DNA of 64,000 nucleotides from Coprococcus eutactus (GTDB lineage: Bacteria > Bacillota > Clostridia > Lachnospirales > Lachnospiraceae). Numbering within the stretch: position 1 is the first letter of the stretch; each line of letters begins with the position of its first letter. The stretch lies in assembly GCF_025149915.1 (NCBI RefSeq), contig NZ_CP102278.1, forward strand, positions 1,844,001-1,908,000. The letters are read 5' to 3'. The translations under genes were made by a program, and so were the position numbers. This document shows positions 28,114-38,868 of this stretch, in pieces. A model generated the notes under the pieces. It saw only the letters and a list, made by a program, of their open reading frames with translations. It made no database searches and had not been told where the DNA came from.

Positions 28114-29394
28114 TCAGCCTCTTCTTTCCGTTTCTGTCAAAACTATATTCTTATATTCTCTAAACAAACCATCTATATCTTCATATTCAGACAGATCTAT
28201 GTTGTCTTCTCCACAGCCTCTGTGCTCTCTGCTGAACATGATATCATCTGACGCCCTCTGTGCAAATACAAGCGACTCAAGTAACGAATTGCTTGCCAGT
28301 CTGTTTCTGCCATGCACTCCATTACATCCGGCTTCTCCTACCGCGTACAATCCTTCCATGGATGTCCTTCCGGCGAGATCTGCCTTCACTCCGCCCATGT
28401 GGTAATGCTGAGCCGGCACAACCGGTATTGGTTCAACAAGCACATCATACCCCTCATCCTTGCACTGCCTGTATATATGTGGAAAATGCTGCAGGATCAC
28501 ATCTCTTCCAAGCGGTCTCAGATCTTCCCATACATGCTCCGTTCCATCTAGCTCCATCTGTTTCCATATTGCATGGCTGACTACATCACGAGGCTGCAGT
28601 TCATCTGTAAACCTTTCGCCCGCCTTGTTTAGAAGCCATGCGCCTTCGCCTCTCACAGATTCAGATATCAGAAACCTTCTTCCTTTATTCCGGCTAAACA
28701 GTGTCGTCGGGTGGATCTGCACATAATTCAGATTCTCTACCTCTACACCATGTTTTAAGGCAATTGCTATGGCATCACCTGTTATATGGGCAAAATTCGT
28801 TGAGTTTTTATATATGCCTCCGATTCCACCACACGCCAATACAACGTTGTTGGATCTAAGTATGCTTATATTCTTCGCTTCATCAGCTATAACCACGCCA
28901 CCACAGGCATTGTCATTGCAGACGATGTCGAGCATAGTCGTATACTCATATATCTCGATATTGGATTTCTTCTTTGCACACTCCAGCAAAGTGGATGTAA
29001 TCTCTTTGCCGGTAATGTCCTCGTGGAACAATATTCTTGGCTGGCTATGAGCTCCCTCCTTGGTGAAGGCAAGCTTTCCGCTCTCATCTCTCTCAAATCT
29101 GACTCCAAGCCTTATCAATTCTCTGATAACAAGATTCGATGATCTGATCATCAGATCGACTGTCTTTTTATTGTTCTCATAATGACCGGCTCTCATGGTG
29201 TCTTCAAAATAATCTTCGTAATCTTCCTCACCCCGCAGCATACATATGCCGCCCTGGGCCAAAAAAGAGTCGGACTCATCAGCCCGCTTTTTTGTGATAA
29301 TACAGACTTTTTTTGTCTCTGGAAAATTTAACGCACAGAATAAACCTGCAGCGCCAGTTCCAACGATAATAACATCATATACAGTGTTCATCAT
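28114..29394 (-). CDS. nadB: L-aspartate oxidase
   Basis: FAD enzyme oxidising aspartate to iminoaspartate, the first step of de novo NAD synthesis. 426 residues, shorter than the 530-residue E. coli form because the C-terminal helical domain is largely missing, as in many Firmicutes. Motifs: VIIVGTGAAGLFCAL (FAD), FLAQGGIC, THAGRxxF-like SQPRILFHEDITG, and YHMGGVKADLAGRTS near the FAD end. First gene of the operon, with an upstream repeated motif cluster that may bind NiaR. Confidence 0.93.
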   Translation of the reverse strand: MMNTVYDVIIVGTGAAGLFCALNFPETKKVCIITKKRADESDSFLAQGGICMLRGEEDYEDYFEDTMRAGHYENNKKTVDLMIRSSNLVIRELIRLGVRFERDESGKLAFTKEGAHSQPRILFHEDITGKEITSTLLECAKKKSNIEIYEYTTMLDIVCNDNACGGVVIADEAKNISILRSNNVVLACGGIGGIYKNSTNFAHITGDAIAIALKHGVEVENLNYVQIHPTTLFSRNKGRRFLISESVRGEGAWLLNKAGERFTDELQPRDVVSHAIWKQMELDGTEHVWEDLRPLGRDVILQHFPHIYRQCKDEGYDVLVEPIPVVPAQHYHMGGVKADLAGRTSMEGLYAVGEAGCNGVHGRNRLASNSLLESLVFAQRASDDIMFSREHRGCGEDNIDLSEYEDIDGLFREYKNIVLTETERRG

Positions 29395-29455
29395 TTCTCC
29401 TCTTCAAGTAGGCATCATATTATTCTTTATAACCTGACTTGCATATAAACATAAC

Positions 29456-29554
29456 ATATGTAAACTCATATGTAAAGATATATGTAATGTTATGTGTAAA
29501 CTTTTGATGTAAAGTTTTGAATTAGAGTTTTGAATTAATGTAAGTGCATGTAAA
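29456..29554 (-). promoter_or_regulatory. Cluster of TATGTAA repeats upstream of nadB (candidate NiaR operator)
   Basis: On the plus strand TATGTAA occurs at 29457, 29469 and 29481 (12-bp steps), then TATGTGTAA at 29491 and ATGTAA-type copies at 29507, 29538 and 29548. The cluster lies 60-160 bp before the nadB start. Spacing near one helical turn suggests a protein-binding array, and NiaR is the obvious candidate since it is encoded in the operon (inference). Confidence 0.5.
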
Positions 29555-29647
29555 CCTTAAGTCCATATAAATTTTATATAAAAGAATAAATATTTCATAT
29601 AGAGTGACTACTATAGGAGTAATTGCTATGTCATCCAATTTATTTCA

Positions 29648-29695
29648 TAAAAAACTGCACCAACATGACTATTTTCAATCGTATTGATGCAGTTT
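29648..29695 (-). terminator. Intrinsic terminator of the AlkZ-related gene
   Basis: Minus-strand stem AAACTGCA/TGCAGTTT followed by TTTATG, 44 bp after the stop. Confidence 0.8.
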
Positions 29696-29738
29696 CCATA
29701 CATATAAATATTTTCGTCATCTTGTCTGTATATCGTAT

Positions 29739-30521
29739 CTACTTTAAGACTTTTTTTATCTGTTTCTCTGTGGCAATCGGGTAGATATCATCCATATGCT
29801 TCACTATCCTCTCCCACGATTCCTCAGGGCTCTCACCATATGCGGACGTCACATGATCATATCCCCACAGCTTTTCCGGCATGGAATACACAGCCACATT
29901 CCAGCCGTATTCCGCTCCCTTTTTGTTCACCCGCTTTCTAAAATCGCATGCACACAGATAGGTCTGCATCTGAAGCTGTGTCATCGTACCCTCAAAGCCC
30001 TTCTCGCCGTCCTTGCCAAATCCGGCAAGCTTCTTGATATCAAATGATAACAGCTCTGTATCATACAGGCTCTCCGGTTTTTCTGCTGCAAATTCCGCAT
30101 CGCTTTCCTCATCTATCCGGTCATCCATGAACAGATCCATGATCTTCTTCTGTCTGAATGATGCAAGCTCATCATCCCATCTGGCATCGAAATCATATCC
30201 TGATCTTCTGTAATTTGCAAAATACGGGAACCATTTCTTTGAGATAAATCCCGCCTTATTGTGGAAAAATTTGCCATATGCGATATCGCCTCTTCTGGCT
30301 ATGATCTCACGCCATACCCAAGGATCCATCTGTGCATCCTCACTCCACCAGTACTTCTCCGTGGTTCGCTCCTCCACTGAAAATCCAGGTATCTCATTGC
30401 GGAAAAGAGGCAGAAATCCCACTTCCTCTATATATCCGATAAGCTCATCCACCGTGTGCAGGCACTCCGGATCATCCTCCGAAACTCCATACATGATCCA
30501 TGTTCCGTCTTTTGATTCCAT
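29739..30521 (-). CDS. Conserved AlkZ-related-type protein
   Basis: 260 residues, soluble. The sequence (DDPECLHTVDELIGYIEEVGFLPLF, WWSEDAQMDPWVWREIIARRGDIAYGKFF, FISKKWFPYFANYRRSGYDFDARWDDE) matches my memory of a conserved clostridial family often labelled AlkZ-related, whose biochemical role I do not know. It starts eight bases after the deformylase-like gene and probably shares its mRNA. Confidence 0.6.
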   Translation of the reverse strand: MESKDGTWIMYGVSEDDPECLHTVDELIGYIEEVGFLPLFRNEIPGFSVEERTTEKYWWSEDAQMDPWVWREIIARRGDIAYGKFFHNKAGFISKKWFPYFANYRRSGYDFDARWDDELASFRQKKIMDLFMDDRIDEESDAEFAAEKPESLYDTELLSFDIKKLAGFGKDGEKGFEGTMTQLQMQTYLCACDFRKRVNKKGAEYGWNVAVYSMPEKLWGYDHVTSAYGESPEESWERIVKHMDDIYPIATEKQIKKVLK

Positions 30522-30529
30522 AAACTCTC

Positions 30530-30940
30530 CTAAATTATTCGCCCCTCAAGGTGATCCATCTCATGGAGCACTATCTGGGCTATATATCCGTTGAACTTCA
30601 TACGCTTTTTTGCAAATGATGCATCCTGAAACTCTACCTCTATGTCTCTATACCTTGTCACCTTTCTCGTGCCGTCCAGAGACAGACATCCCTCCTCTGT
30701 CTCGTAAGCCCCCGACTTTGACAGAAGAACCGGATTCAGCATGACAACATTGGCAAATCCCATGCTGACGATGATTATCCTCTTCTTATACCCGATCATG
30801 TTGCCCGCCATTCCGACGCACCTCGCCTGATTTGCCGCTAATGTGTCCTGCATATCTGCAATGATACCCGCATCCATAGGAGTCATCGGAGATGACTTCT
30901 GGCTGAGAAACATCTGGTCTCTTACTATCTGTTTTACCAT
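30530..30940 (-). CDS. Peptide deformylase-like protein with altered motif 1
   Basis: 136 residues, short for the family. Motif 2 (EEGCLSLDG, Cys metal ligand) and motif 3 (VLHEMDHLEG, two His and Glu) are intact, but motif 1, normally GxGxAAxQ, reads CVGMAGNMIG, so the conserved Gln that stabilises the transition state is a Met. It may be a paralogue with changed or reduced activity; another def gene presumably exists elsewhere. It starts 20 bases after the methyltransferase. Confidence 0.85.
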   Translation of the reverse strand: MVKQIVRDQMFLSQKSSPMTPMDAGIIADMQDTLAANQARCVGMAGNMIGYKKRIIIVSMGFANVVMLNPVLLSKSGAYETEEGCLSLDGTRKVTRYRDIEVEFQDASFAKKRMKFNGYIAQIVLHEMDHLEGRII

Positions 30941-30960
30941 GGTCTATTACCTTTCCTTAT

Positions 30961-32154
30961 CTACTCACCATTCTTCACGTACAGGAATATTTTTGACTTG
31001 AGAAGCCTCTTCGGTGTTGCCGAGATCTCGCATATCTCCTCATATATACGGTTGCACACGATAAAATACGCTGCCATCGCCGTCAGCACATTCTTCTGAT
31101 TTGCCCGCTGGAAATTATACATTCCAGTCTTCTCGTTCCTGTCACTTCTGGCATGTTTTACCAGATTATAGTCATTCCACCAATCTGCGATACGGTCACC
31201 CACAAACGCACTGAACGGCTTCAGCTCAATATCCTCAAAAGTATCTATCGTCCTCACCGCATCCAGCCGGATATCCGGGAATTTTCTAAGCACAGGAGTG
31301 AGCCTGTCATGTATGCTGTACTTCTTCCTGTAATCATCCTCCTCGACTATCTTGCAATATATCTCTATCAGAGAGTCTATATTGCTGCAGATATTCAGGA
31401 ACATATTTATGTATCTGCTTGAAAATGTCGAGAAGTTGCTCTTGTGGATATCCACATACTCAGAACTGATCCGGACGTCCTTCTCAATGATCTGGTATTG
31501 CTTCCAGAAAATATTCAGGAACTCCTTCTCAGTTATGACAACTCTGGTCTTCTTTACCAGAACATTTACCCACAAATGCCCCTGACCTGTCCTGTCAGGT
31601 CTCACATCCTGACTCGTCCATACATCCTCAAGGGCCGCGCCAGAAACCGAATACACCATATCACAAACCTTTGTCTCAGTATAATTGGCAAATGTTCTTC
31701 CATCATCCCGCGTCTGCTCACCTTTTCCATACTTCCACGAAGCATAAAATACACCGCCAACCTTAAGCGCTTTCATAACCTTCGCAAAGATCCTGATCAT
31801 ATCACCCTTGTCAACATGGAGCATCGAGGCACACGCCCACACCGCATCAAATTCATTTTCGCAGTTTATATCCTCAATACGCATATTCAGAGCAGGTCTT
31901 CCCGTGAGCTCATATGTCTTCTTACACATTGTTTCAGACGCATCCAGAGATACGACATCATATCCCTTGTCCAGAAAATATTTGCTGTCGCGGCCACTGC
32001 CGCAGCCAAGATCAAGAATCCTGCTGCCTGGCTTTAGATGTTCCTCAAAGCGCTTGTAAATGTCCGACATGTCTGCATTTCTGGTTATCTCGGAATACCT
32101 GTCAGCATGTGTGTTGTAGTATTCTATTGTTCTGTTTGTATTTTTATCATCCAT
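30961..32154 (-). CDS. SAM-dependent methyltransferase with C-terminal helical (HEPN-like) domain
   Basis: 397 residues. Residues 1-190 are a class I methyltransferase: RILDLGCGSGRDSKYFLDKGYDVVSLDAS (motif I), AVWACASMLHV and GGVFYASWKYG. Residues about 195-397 form a separate, mostly helical domain containing WWNDYNLVKHARSDR and FQRANQKNVLTAMAAYFIVCNRIY, a pattern seen in HEPN-like proteins; no canonical R-x4-6-H motif is clear. The substrate is unknown. The domain pairing is unusual for a housekeeping methyltransferase. Confidence 0.75.
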   Translation of the reverse strand: MDDKNTNRTIEYYNTHADRYSEITRNADMSDIYKRFEEHLKPGSRILDLGCGSGRDSKYFLDKGYDVVSLDASETMCKKTYELTGRPALNMRIEDINCENEFDAVWACASMLHVDKGDMIRIFAKVMKALKVGGVFYASWKYGKGEQTRDDGRTFANYTETKVCDMVYSVSGAALEDVWTSQDVRPDRTGQGHLWVNVLVKKTRVVITEKEFLNIFWKQYQIIEKDVRISSEYVDIHKSNFSTFSSRYINMFLNICSNIDSLIEIYCKIVEEDDYRKKYSIHDRLTPVLRKFPDIRLDAVRTIDTFEDIELKPFSAFVGDRIADWWNDYNLVKHARSDRNEKTGMYNFQRANQKNVLTAMAAYFIVCNRIYEEICEISATPKRLLKSKIFLYVKNGE

Positions 32155-32220
32155 TAAAATCTGACCTCTTCCGGTTCATGTGTAGTAAGGGTGCGAATCC
32201 CCCTCCACTTTCATATGTAT

Positions 32221-32670
32221 CTACAAATTATTTGCCTTTCGCAGCAGCTTCTCAAAAGACTCCGCAAATCTCTGGTCATCCTCGTCTGTCCTCTTCCTCG
32301 GCCCTTTGATATGATTCCTGCTCGATGCCCTTCTCGCTTTCTTGTTCAGATGCCTCTCCATAAGCATCTGATCGATATTCTCATTTGTATACCATTTACC
32401 CGATTGGTGTATCGCAAATGCACCTTTTCCCAGTGCCATCGCAGCCACGCCATAATCCTGAGTTACAACTATATCGCCTCTATGGCAAATGCTTATCAGC
32501 TTGTAATCCACCGCATCCGCTCCAGCACCGACTACTACAACCTCACTGTAATCAGATGTGAGGACATGGTTCGTATCGCATAGAAGCGTTACCGGGATGT
32601 TATATTTTGTTGCTATGTCTTCAACTATATCAACCACCGGACACGCGTCAGCATCAACAAATATCTTCAT
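32221..32670 (-). CDS. YaiI/YqxD family (DUF188) protein
   Basis: 149 residues. Characteristic segments are IFVDADACPVVDIVEDIA, GADAVDYKLI, GDIVVTQDYGVAAMAL and the basic NHIKGPRKRTDEDDQRF. A PIN-like fold with clustered Asp residues suggests a nuclease or nucleotide-binding role, unproven. It starts 26 bases after ydbC. Confidence 0.9.
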   Translation of the reverse strand: MKIFVDADACPVVDIVEDIATKYNIPVTLLCDTNHVLTSDYSEVVVVGAGADAVDYKLISICHRGDIVVTQDYGVAAMALGKGAFAIHQSGKWYTNENIDQMLMERHLNKKARRASSRNHIKGPRKRTDEDDQRFAESFEKLLRKANNL

Positions 32671-32696
32671 TGACCTAGTCCTTTCTCGTGCTGTCT

Positions 32697-32903
32697 CTAC
32701 AGCAACGACTTTAATTTAGACGCCTCCTCTTCTGTAAGTGTCACACCCTTACCCATCTTCTCATGCTCCGGTGCCCACTCTCTGATATCATACTTCGGTG
32801 TGCCACCGTTCCACGATATCTTATTAAGTTCCTTAGTCCATCCCTTTGCACTTTCCGAGATTACTCCTATGTGCTCCACTATTTCGTATTTAAAATCTGC
32901 CAT
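32697..32903 (-). CDS. YdbC/PC4-like small DNA-binding protein
   Basis: 68 residues of the transcriptional coactivator PC4-like family common in Firmicutes: YEIVEHIGVISESAKGWTKELNKISWNGGTPKYDIREW. The fold binds single-stranded DNA in characterised relatives; its role in bacteria is unclear. Family length is normal. Confidence 0.88.
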   Translation of the reverse strand: MADFKYEIVEHIGVISESAKGWTKELNKISWNGGTPKYDIREWAPEHEKMGKGVTLTEEEASKLKSLL

Positions 32904-32931
32904 TTTCTATGTATCTCCTTTATCCTTTAAA

Positions 32932-32970
32932 GATAAAGCCCGTCACAACTCTTTGTTTGATGTGATGGGC
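32932..32970 (-). terminator. Intrinsic terminator after the broken glycohydrolase
   Basis: Minus-strand arms GCCCATCACA and TGTGACGGGC (one G-T pair) followed by TTTATCTTT. Confidence 0.75.
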
Positions 32971-33043
32971 CGTTGTTAATCATTATATCTGTTTTTATGA
33001 GGTTTTTCAATGATGCTATATCCTCAGAGACGTGGGATTGCAA

Positions 33044-33686
33044 TTATTGGAGCAAAGAAAATAATTCTTGATCTATCATGTCCATTGACTTCATCTTTGA
33101 CAACCACTCATCTGGTATACCTTCAAGTCCATACATGATTCCCGCAAGTCCCCCGGCTACCGCTGCGGTCGTATCCATATCGCTACCCAGATTCACAGCC
33201 TTGAGCACACAATCCCTGTAGTTATCCGTCGTAAGCAGGCACCACATAGTCGCCACAAACGTATCAACAACGTACCCCGAAGATCCTACGGATAAACTGT
33301 TAACCATATTCTCTATTCCAATAGCTGCCGATAGCTTTGAACCTTCCGGTACATGTTCCATTATTGCCTCTGCAAGCGGCACACCATTTACAAGAATATG
33401 CTCCTTCTTTTAGCCATCTGCGGAATCTATCTCTGATGTCGTCCACATCAACTCTGCCACACGCTTTGATACTGGCGCAAGTGGCAAGCGCCATACTGGT
33501 ATCATCCGACCAGGTTCCCTCCGGCTGATTGTGCGTACCATAGCCTATCATATCTGTACACTCAAATGCGCCCCTGAATTTAAATTCATACGGAACTCCC
33601 AACGCATCGCCTACGGCAAGACCGTAGATGGCGGATTTTAAAGTATTTGTATTATCACGCCCACTTAAATCCTCCCTGTTTATCAA
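33044..33686 (-). pseudogene. ADP-ribosylglycohydrolase, internally deleted and frameshifted
   Basis: The 5' part (33686 down to about 33400) encodes a normal start of the family, AIYGLAVGDALGVPYEF and GTWSDDTSMALA with the metal-binding Thr/Asp/Asp. The 3' part, in another frame, encodes ILVNGVPLAEAIMEH and later AVNLGSDMDTTAAVAGGLAG with the second metal site. Between WLKEGAY and ILVNG the central portion expected in this family (about 120 or more residues including the DIGNT and NGNGSLMR segments) is missing and the frame shifts. The product cannot be a full enzyme. Confidence 0.85.
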
Positions 33687-33831
33687 TGATTTACTTGTCC
33701 AGCGGTCTTGTAAATTTGCACTTTAGATATGCACTACATCGCCTGTAATTCTCGGTGTCATGTGCACGTTGAACATACTTATTCATATTTTGTTAATATC
33801 TGGTTCATTTGCACCTGGCACCTCGTTTGTA

Positions 33832-36800
33832 AACGCAATCCACGCTCCGGCAAACGGAGCGACAGAAGACCAGCATCAAGCCACGGAAGTACATCCAATT
33901 TCAATCAACGCTCTGACAAACGGAGCAACTGCAATAAAGAACTTGCAGATGACCTTATCGACAAATTTCAATCCACGCTCCGGCGAACGGAGCGACGATC
34001 AAGCTTATGACTTATGAGAGAGACACAGAATTTCAATCCACGCTCCGGCGAACGGAGCGACACCAACCATTCCTGCCATCTGTGCAGCAATCTGATGATT
34101 TCAATCCACGCTCCGGCGAACGGAGCGACATTGTATGACGTGCTTATTAAGATAAGACCAAACATTTCAATCCACGCTCCGGCGAACGGAGCGACCTGCA
34201 CAAACCGAGAGCCACGGAGCAAGAACGCAATTTCAATCCACGCTCCGGCGAACGGAGCGACAGCGTGGACTTACACTAAAGACGGTAAGAATACAGATTT
34301 CAATCCACGCTCCGGCGAACGGGGCGACCAGCATCCCATGTGTTAAGAAATCCAGTTATTGAAATTTCAATCCACGCTCCGGCGAACGGAGCGACGACTT
34401 TTATGCTTTTTCGTGGGTTTATGCTAATATTTCAATCCACGCTCCGGCGAACGGAGCAACGATATTTACCATTACAACAAACAGGATCTTCTAAAATTTC
34501 AATCCACGCTCCGGCGAACGGAGCGACTCGTTATAGTTTCAGTGTCAGAACGTTTAGGAAAATTTCAATCCACGCTCCGGCGAACGGAGCGACGTGCAGA
34601 GTAAAGCTATTTTTGGTGACTGTTATGTATTTCAATCCACGCTCCGGCGAACGGAGCGACCATACACAATCTTGGATGGAGCTGGTGTGACATGGGTATT
34701 TCAATCCACGCTCCGGCGAACGGAGCGACACAACATCCATTAAACAATTCTCAAGTGCATCTTATTTCAATCCACGCTCCGGCGAACGGAGCGACTAGCT
34801 GTGCCATAGTTCTGTGATGCCGCATTAGCATTTCAATCCACGCTCCGGCGAACGGAGCGACATCATGCCGGTGATAATCTCTATAGATATGAATATTTCA
34901 ATCCACGCTCCGGCGAACAGAGCGACTGGAAATACTCATCAGCCGTGTACCCGGCCTCAGCATTTCAATCCACGCTCCGGCGAACGGAGCGACCGTCTTC
35001 CGTCGTCTTAACTGTTGGAATATTTGTATTTCAATCCACGCTCCGGCGAACGGAGCGACTATGCCTTGTATTTTATATTCTCATCCTCATCAAATTTCAA
35101 TCCACGCTCCGGCGAACGGAGCGACTAACTCAAGAAAATCATAGCAGAAAAGGGGAAGAATTTCAATCCACGCTCCGGCGAACGGAGCGACTACATGTGA
35201 TTTCTACTATCAGCGCATTGAAACATTTCAATCCACGCTCCGGCGAACGGAGCGACTGTGGTATACCATTTATTTCCTCCTACAAAAAAATTTCAATCCA
35301 CGCTCCGGCGAACGGAGCGACGTGTCCACTTGGGCGGTTCATTCGCTTTGCCATATTTCAATCCACGCTCCGGCGAACGGAGCGACCTCCAGCTTATCAA
35401 AGAGTATAGAGAATTTAACATTTCAATCCACGCTCCGGCGAACGGAGCGACTTTAATAAATATGACGGTCTCCCGGTCTGGAACATTTCAATCCACGCTC
35501 CGGCGAACGGAGCGACTTATTCAGGCAGGTGAAAGCGGGCTTACAATTAAAATTTCAATCCACGCTCCGGCGAACGGAGCGACCCATAATCATGATCACA
35601 GTAATCAATTAAAGATATTTCAATCCACGCTCCGGCGAACGGAGCGACATTATGCAGGAAGTGCTTGACGGCACTAATGTGCGAAATTTCAATCCACGCT
35701 CCGGCGAACGGAGCGACCACATGAATATGGTCATTATTTCGATACTAAAGCAATTTCAATCCACGCTCCGGCGAACGGAGCGACGACGTACACAGATTAC
35801 TATTATGCGGATGAATTTAAATTTCAATCCACGCTCCGGCGAACGGAGCGACTTCTTCCAGTTACGACCTTTTTCCTGAGTTGGAGATTTCAATCCACGC
35901 TCCGGCGAACGGAGCGACACGTTGATTTTCCGTTATTTCCCATTCCGTACAAATTTCAATCCACGCTCCGGCGAACGGAGCGACTGCCTGTATTGCCATT
36001 CTATAAGCACTTTCAAAAATTTCAATCCACGCTCCGGCGAACGGAGCGACCTTTTTGCTGTGCCCTAGTGTGGACAAGCACACAATTTCAATCCACGCTC
36101 CGGCGAACGGAGCGACACAAGTTTTATTTCATCCCTGAATAATTCCTCCATTTCAATCCACGCTCCGGCGAACGGAGCGACGATTAACGCCATCTGCTGT
36201 GCTGAAATCAATATTGGAATTTCAATCCACGCTCCGGCGAACGGAGCGACGCTAGAGAAGTATCAGCATCTCCTATTATAATTATTTCAATCCACGCTCC
36301 GGCGAACGGAGCGACAAAAATGTGTAAATTACCTTACAATGTATATCAGTATTTCAATCCACGCTCCGGCGAACGGAGCGACTGTATAATTCCGGATGAT
36401 GTAAAAGCTCTGCTTTATTTCAATCCACGCTCCGGCGAACGGAGCGACATTCTTTATACAAAATATCAAGCTGTTCAATAAATTTCAATCCACGCTCCGG
36501 CGAACGGAGCGACCTACCCTTTTCGATATCTCCGCCCATCTTGATAGAATTTCAATCCACGCTCCGGCGAACGGAGCGACCGGGCGTACGCTGTGGCTCA
36601 CACATACACAAATTTCAATCCACGCTCCGGCGAACGGAGCGACCATTTCTCGCCTCCTTCACCCTGCAGATGTGCTATTTCAATCCACGCTCCGGCGAAC
36701 GGAGCGACAATTGTTACAAGCTCGGCCTTATTGTCCTTAAAATTTCAATCCACGCTCCGGCGAACGGAGCGACTTCTTGATCTTAAGCGCATTCTCATGC

Positions 36801-38693
36801 ATCATCAGATTTCAATCCACGCTCCGGCGAACGGAGCGACTTAATTCTCCGTCCTTATTTTCATCTTTATCATGCAATTTCAATCCACGCTCCGGCGAAC
36901 GGAGCGACTTTTTAAAATCTGTCAATATCCTTGATACTGTACATTTCAATCCACGCTCCGGCGAACGGAGCGACTCCAGAAGATGTACTATCACCATTAC
37001 CACCAGACATTTCAATCCACGCTCCGGCGAACGGAGCGACAATTTCCTTTGTCAAACGGACTCTCTTCATCAATATTTCAATCCACGCTCCGGCGAACGG
37101 AGCGACTAGCATAATCCCACTTAAAAGTTCTAACATCTGACATTTCAATCCACGCTCCGGCGAACGGAGCGACGCATTTCTGCCTCACCTATGGTCATTC
37201 CCTCACGATTTCAATCCACGCTCCGGCGAACGGAGCGACAGGCTATCAATGCTGACACTGTAGCTGGTATGCAATTTCAATCCACGCTCCGGCGAACGGA
37301 GCGACAGCCAAACACCGTTATATTGTCCCCTAAATCGGGATTTCAATCCACGCTCCGGCGAACGGAGCGACGTAGGTGAGGGTGATGAAGGTATCACCCG
37401 GACTATTTCAATCCACGCTCCGGCGAACGGAGCGACGGATTCAATCTGTAAGTGGTTCGGTATCACATCATTTCAATCCACGCTCCGGCGAACGGAGCGA
37501 CCAAAGGAACCCACTTTGGCATGGATTGTTTGAAAATTTCAATCCACGCTCCGGCGAACGGAGCGACAGGAATTTGTTAGGGTAAATGCTACAGATAACC
37601 TACAATTTCAATCCACGCTCCGGCGAACGGAGCGACCTTTGTCACAGTCAAAGCCAAGATCTTTAATGTATTTCAATCCACGCTCCGGCGAACGGAGCGA
37701 CGTTGAAAGATATAGTCGATTACTATTTTGATGACATTTCAATCCACGCTCCGGCGAACGGAGCGACGGTCACAATGTTGAATGGACCTTATTATTCATT
37801 CATTTCAATCCACGCTCCGGCGAACGGAGCGACGCGGAATTAAATGACGCGATGGCGCAAGTGGGCATTTCAATCCACGCTCCGGCGAACGGAGCGACTT
37901 ATTGCTCGGCCTGCTGCAAAAAACACACTGATATTTCAATCCACGCTCCGGCGAACGGAGCGACGATAATATCTCATGTTTTTATACCTCCTTAACAATA
38001 TTTCAATCCACGCTCCGGCGAACGGAGCGACCCTCAGTTGCTTTGACAATACAAAAATCAAAAGATTTCAATCCACGCTCCGGCGAACGGAGCGACACAT
38101 GCAGATGGGGCAAGACGCATATATGCAGAGCATTTCAATCCACGCTCCGGCGAACGGAGCGACATATCAGACAAAGCTAACCCGGTTTGAACTGCTAATT
38201 TCAATCCACGCTCCGGCGAACGGAGCGACGCAAAATCGGGTTATTTAGCAGTGCGCAATTATATTTCAATCCACGCTCCGGCGAACGGAGCGACGGTAAA
38301 CACTCTATAAACCGTCCTTATTACATTCCAATTTCAATCCACGCTCCGGCGAACGGAGCGACGCAAGCTCTATATAAAAATGACACCGCTTACAATATTT
38401 CAATCCACGCTCCGGCGAACGGAGCGACTTATTAACACAATAAAGACTTCCAGTGATCTGACATTTCAATCCACGCTCCGGCGAACGGAGCGACACCTGC
38501 ACTTGCACGCTTTTGCACTCTCACCTTATTTCAATCCACGCTCCGGCGAACGGAGCGACTATCATAACAAGTTGTAAGCCTTTTTAATCCATAATTTCAA
38601 TCCACGCTCCGGCGAACGGAGCGACGTAAAATCCGGGGAGATCACAATTGATGAGCTTGGCATTTCAATCCACGCTCCGGCGAACGGAGCGAC
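33832..38693 (-). CRISPR. Type I-C CRISPR array, about 74 repeats
   Basis: I count 74 copies of a 32-bp repeat at about 66-bp intervals (spacers about 33-36 bp). Read on the minus strand the repeat starts GTCGCTCCG, holds the palindrome GCTCCG/CGGAGC and ends GTGGATTGAAAT, the type I-C form. Transcription is therefore leftward from the leader beside cas2. The two leftmost repeats (33832 and 33898) are degenerate, as expected at the old, leader-distal end. Single-base variants also occur near 34317 (GGGGCGAC), 34450 (GAGCAAC) and 34915 (CAGAGC). A more decayed repeat may lie just left of 33832. No spacer was seen to match elsewhere in this window by eye. Confidence 0.98.
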
Positions 38694-38868
38694 AGCAATT
38701 TTGCACAAAAAAATTTAAAAAACTATACAAAACCGCTTAATAATATTATTGCTTTTTACAATTAAATCTGTTTCTTATGCATATATAGATAGATACGCTT
38801 CTCAGCTGTATATTTTTCATGGTGCGAATGACCTTGTAATTCTATGTTCACTATCATTACGCACAACA
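38694..38868 (-). promoter_or_regulatory. CRISPR leader
   Basis: 175 bp of AT-rich sequence between cas2 and the first intact repeat, including a poly-A/T stretch within 40 bp of the array. This is the side where new spacers enter and where the pre-crRNA promoter should lie. I do not call exact promoter boxes. Confidence 0.8.

Noticed and set aside
33968..38577. Many open frames within the CRISPR array on both strands
   Set aside because: They are translations of the 32-bp repeat (for example FQSTLRRTER and ISIHAPANGAT units) and not genes.
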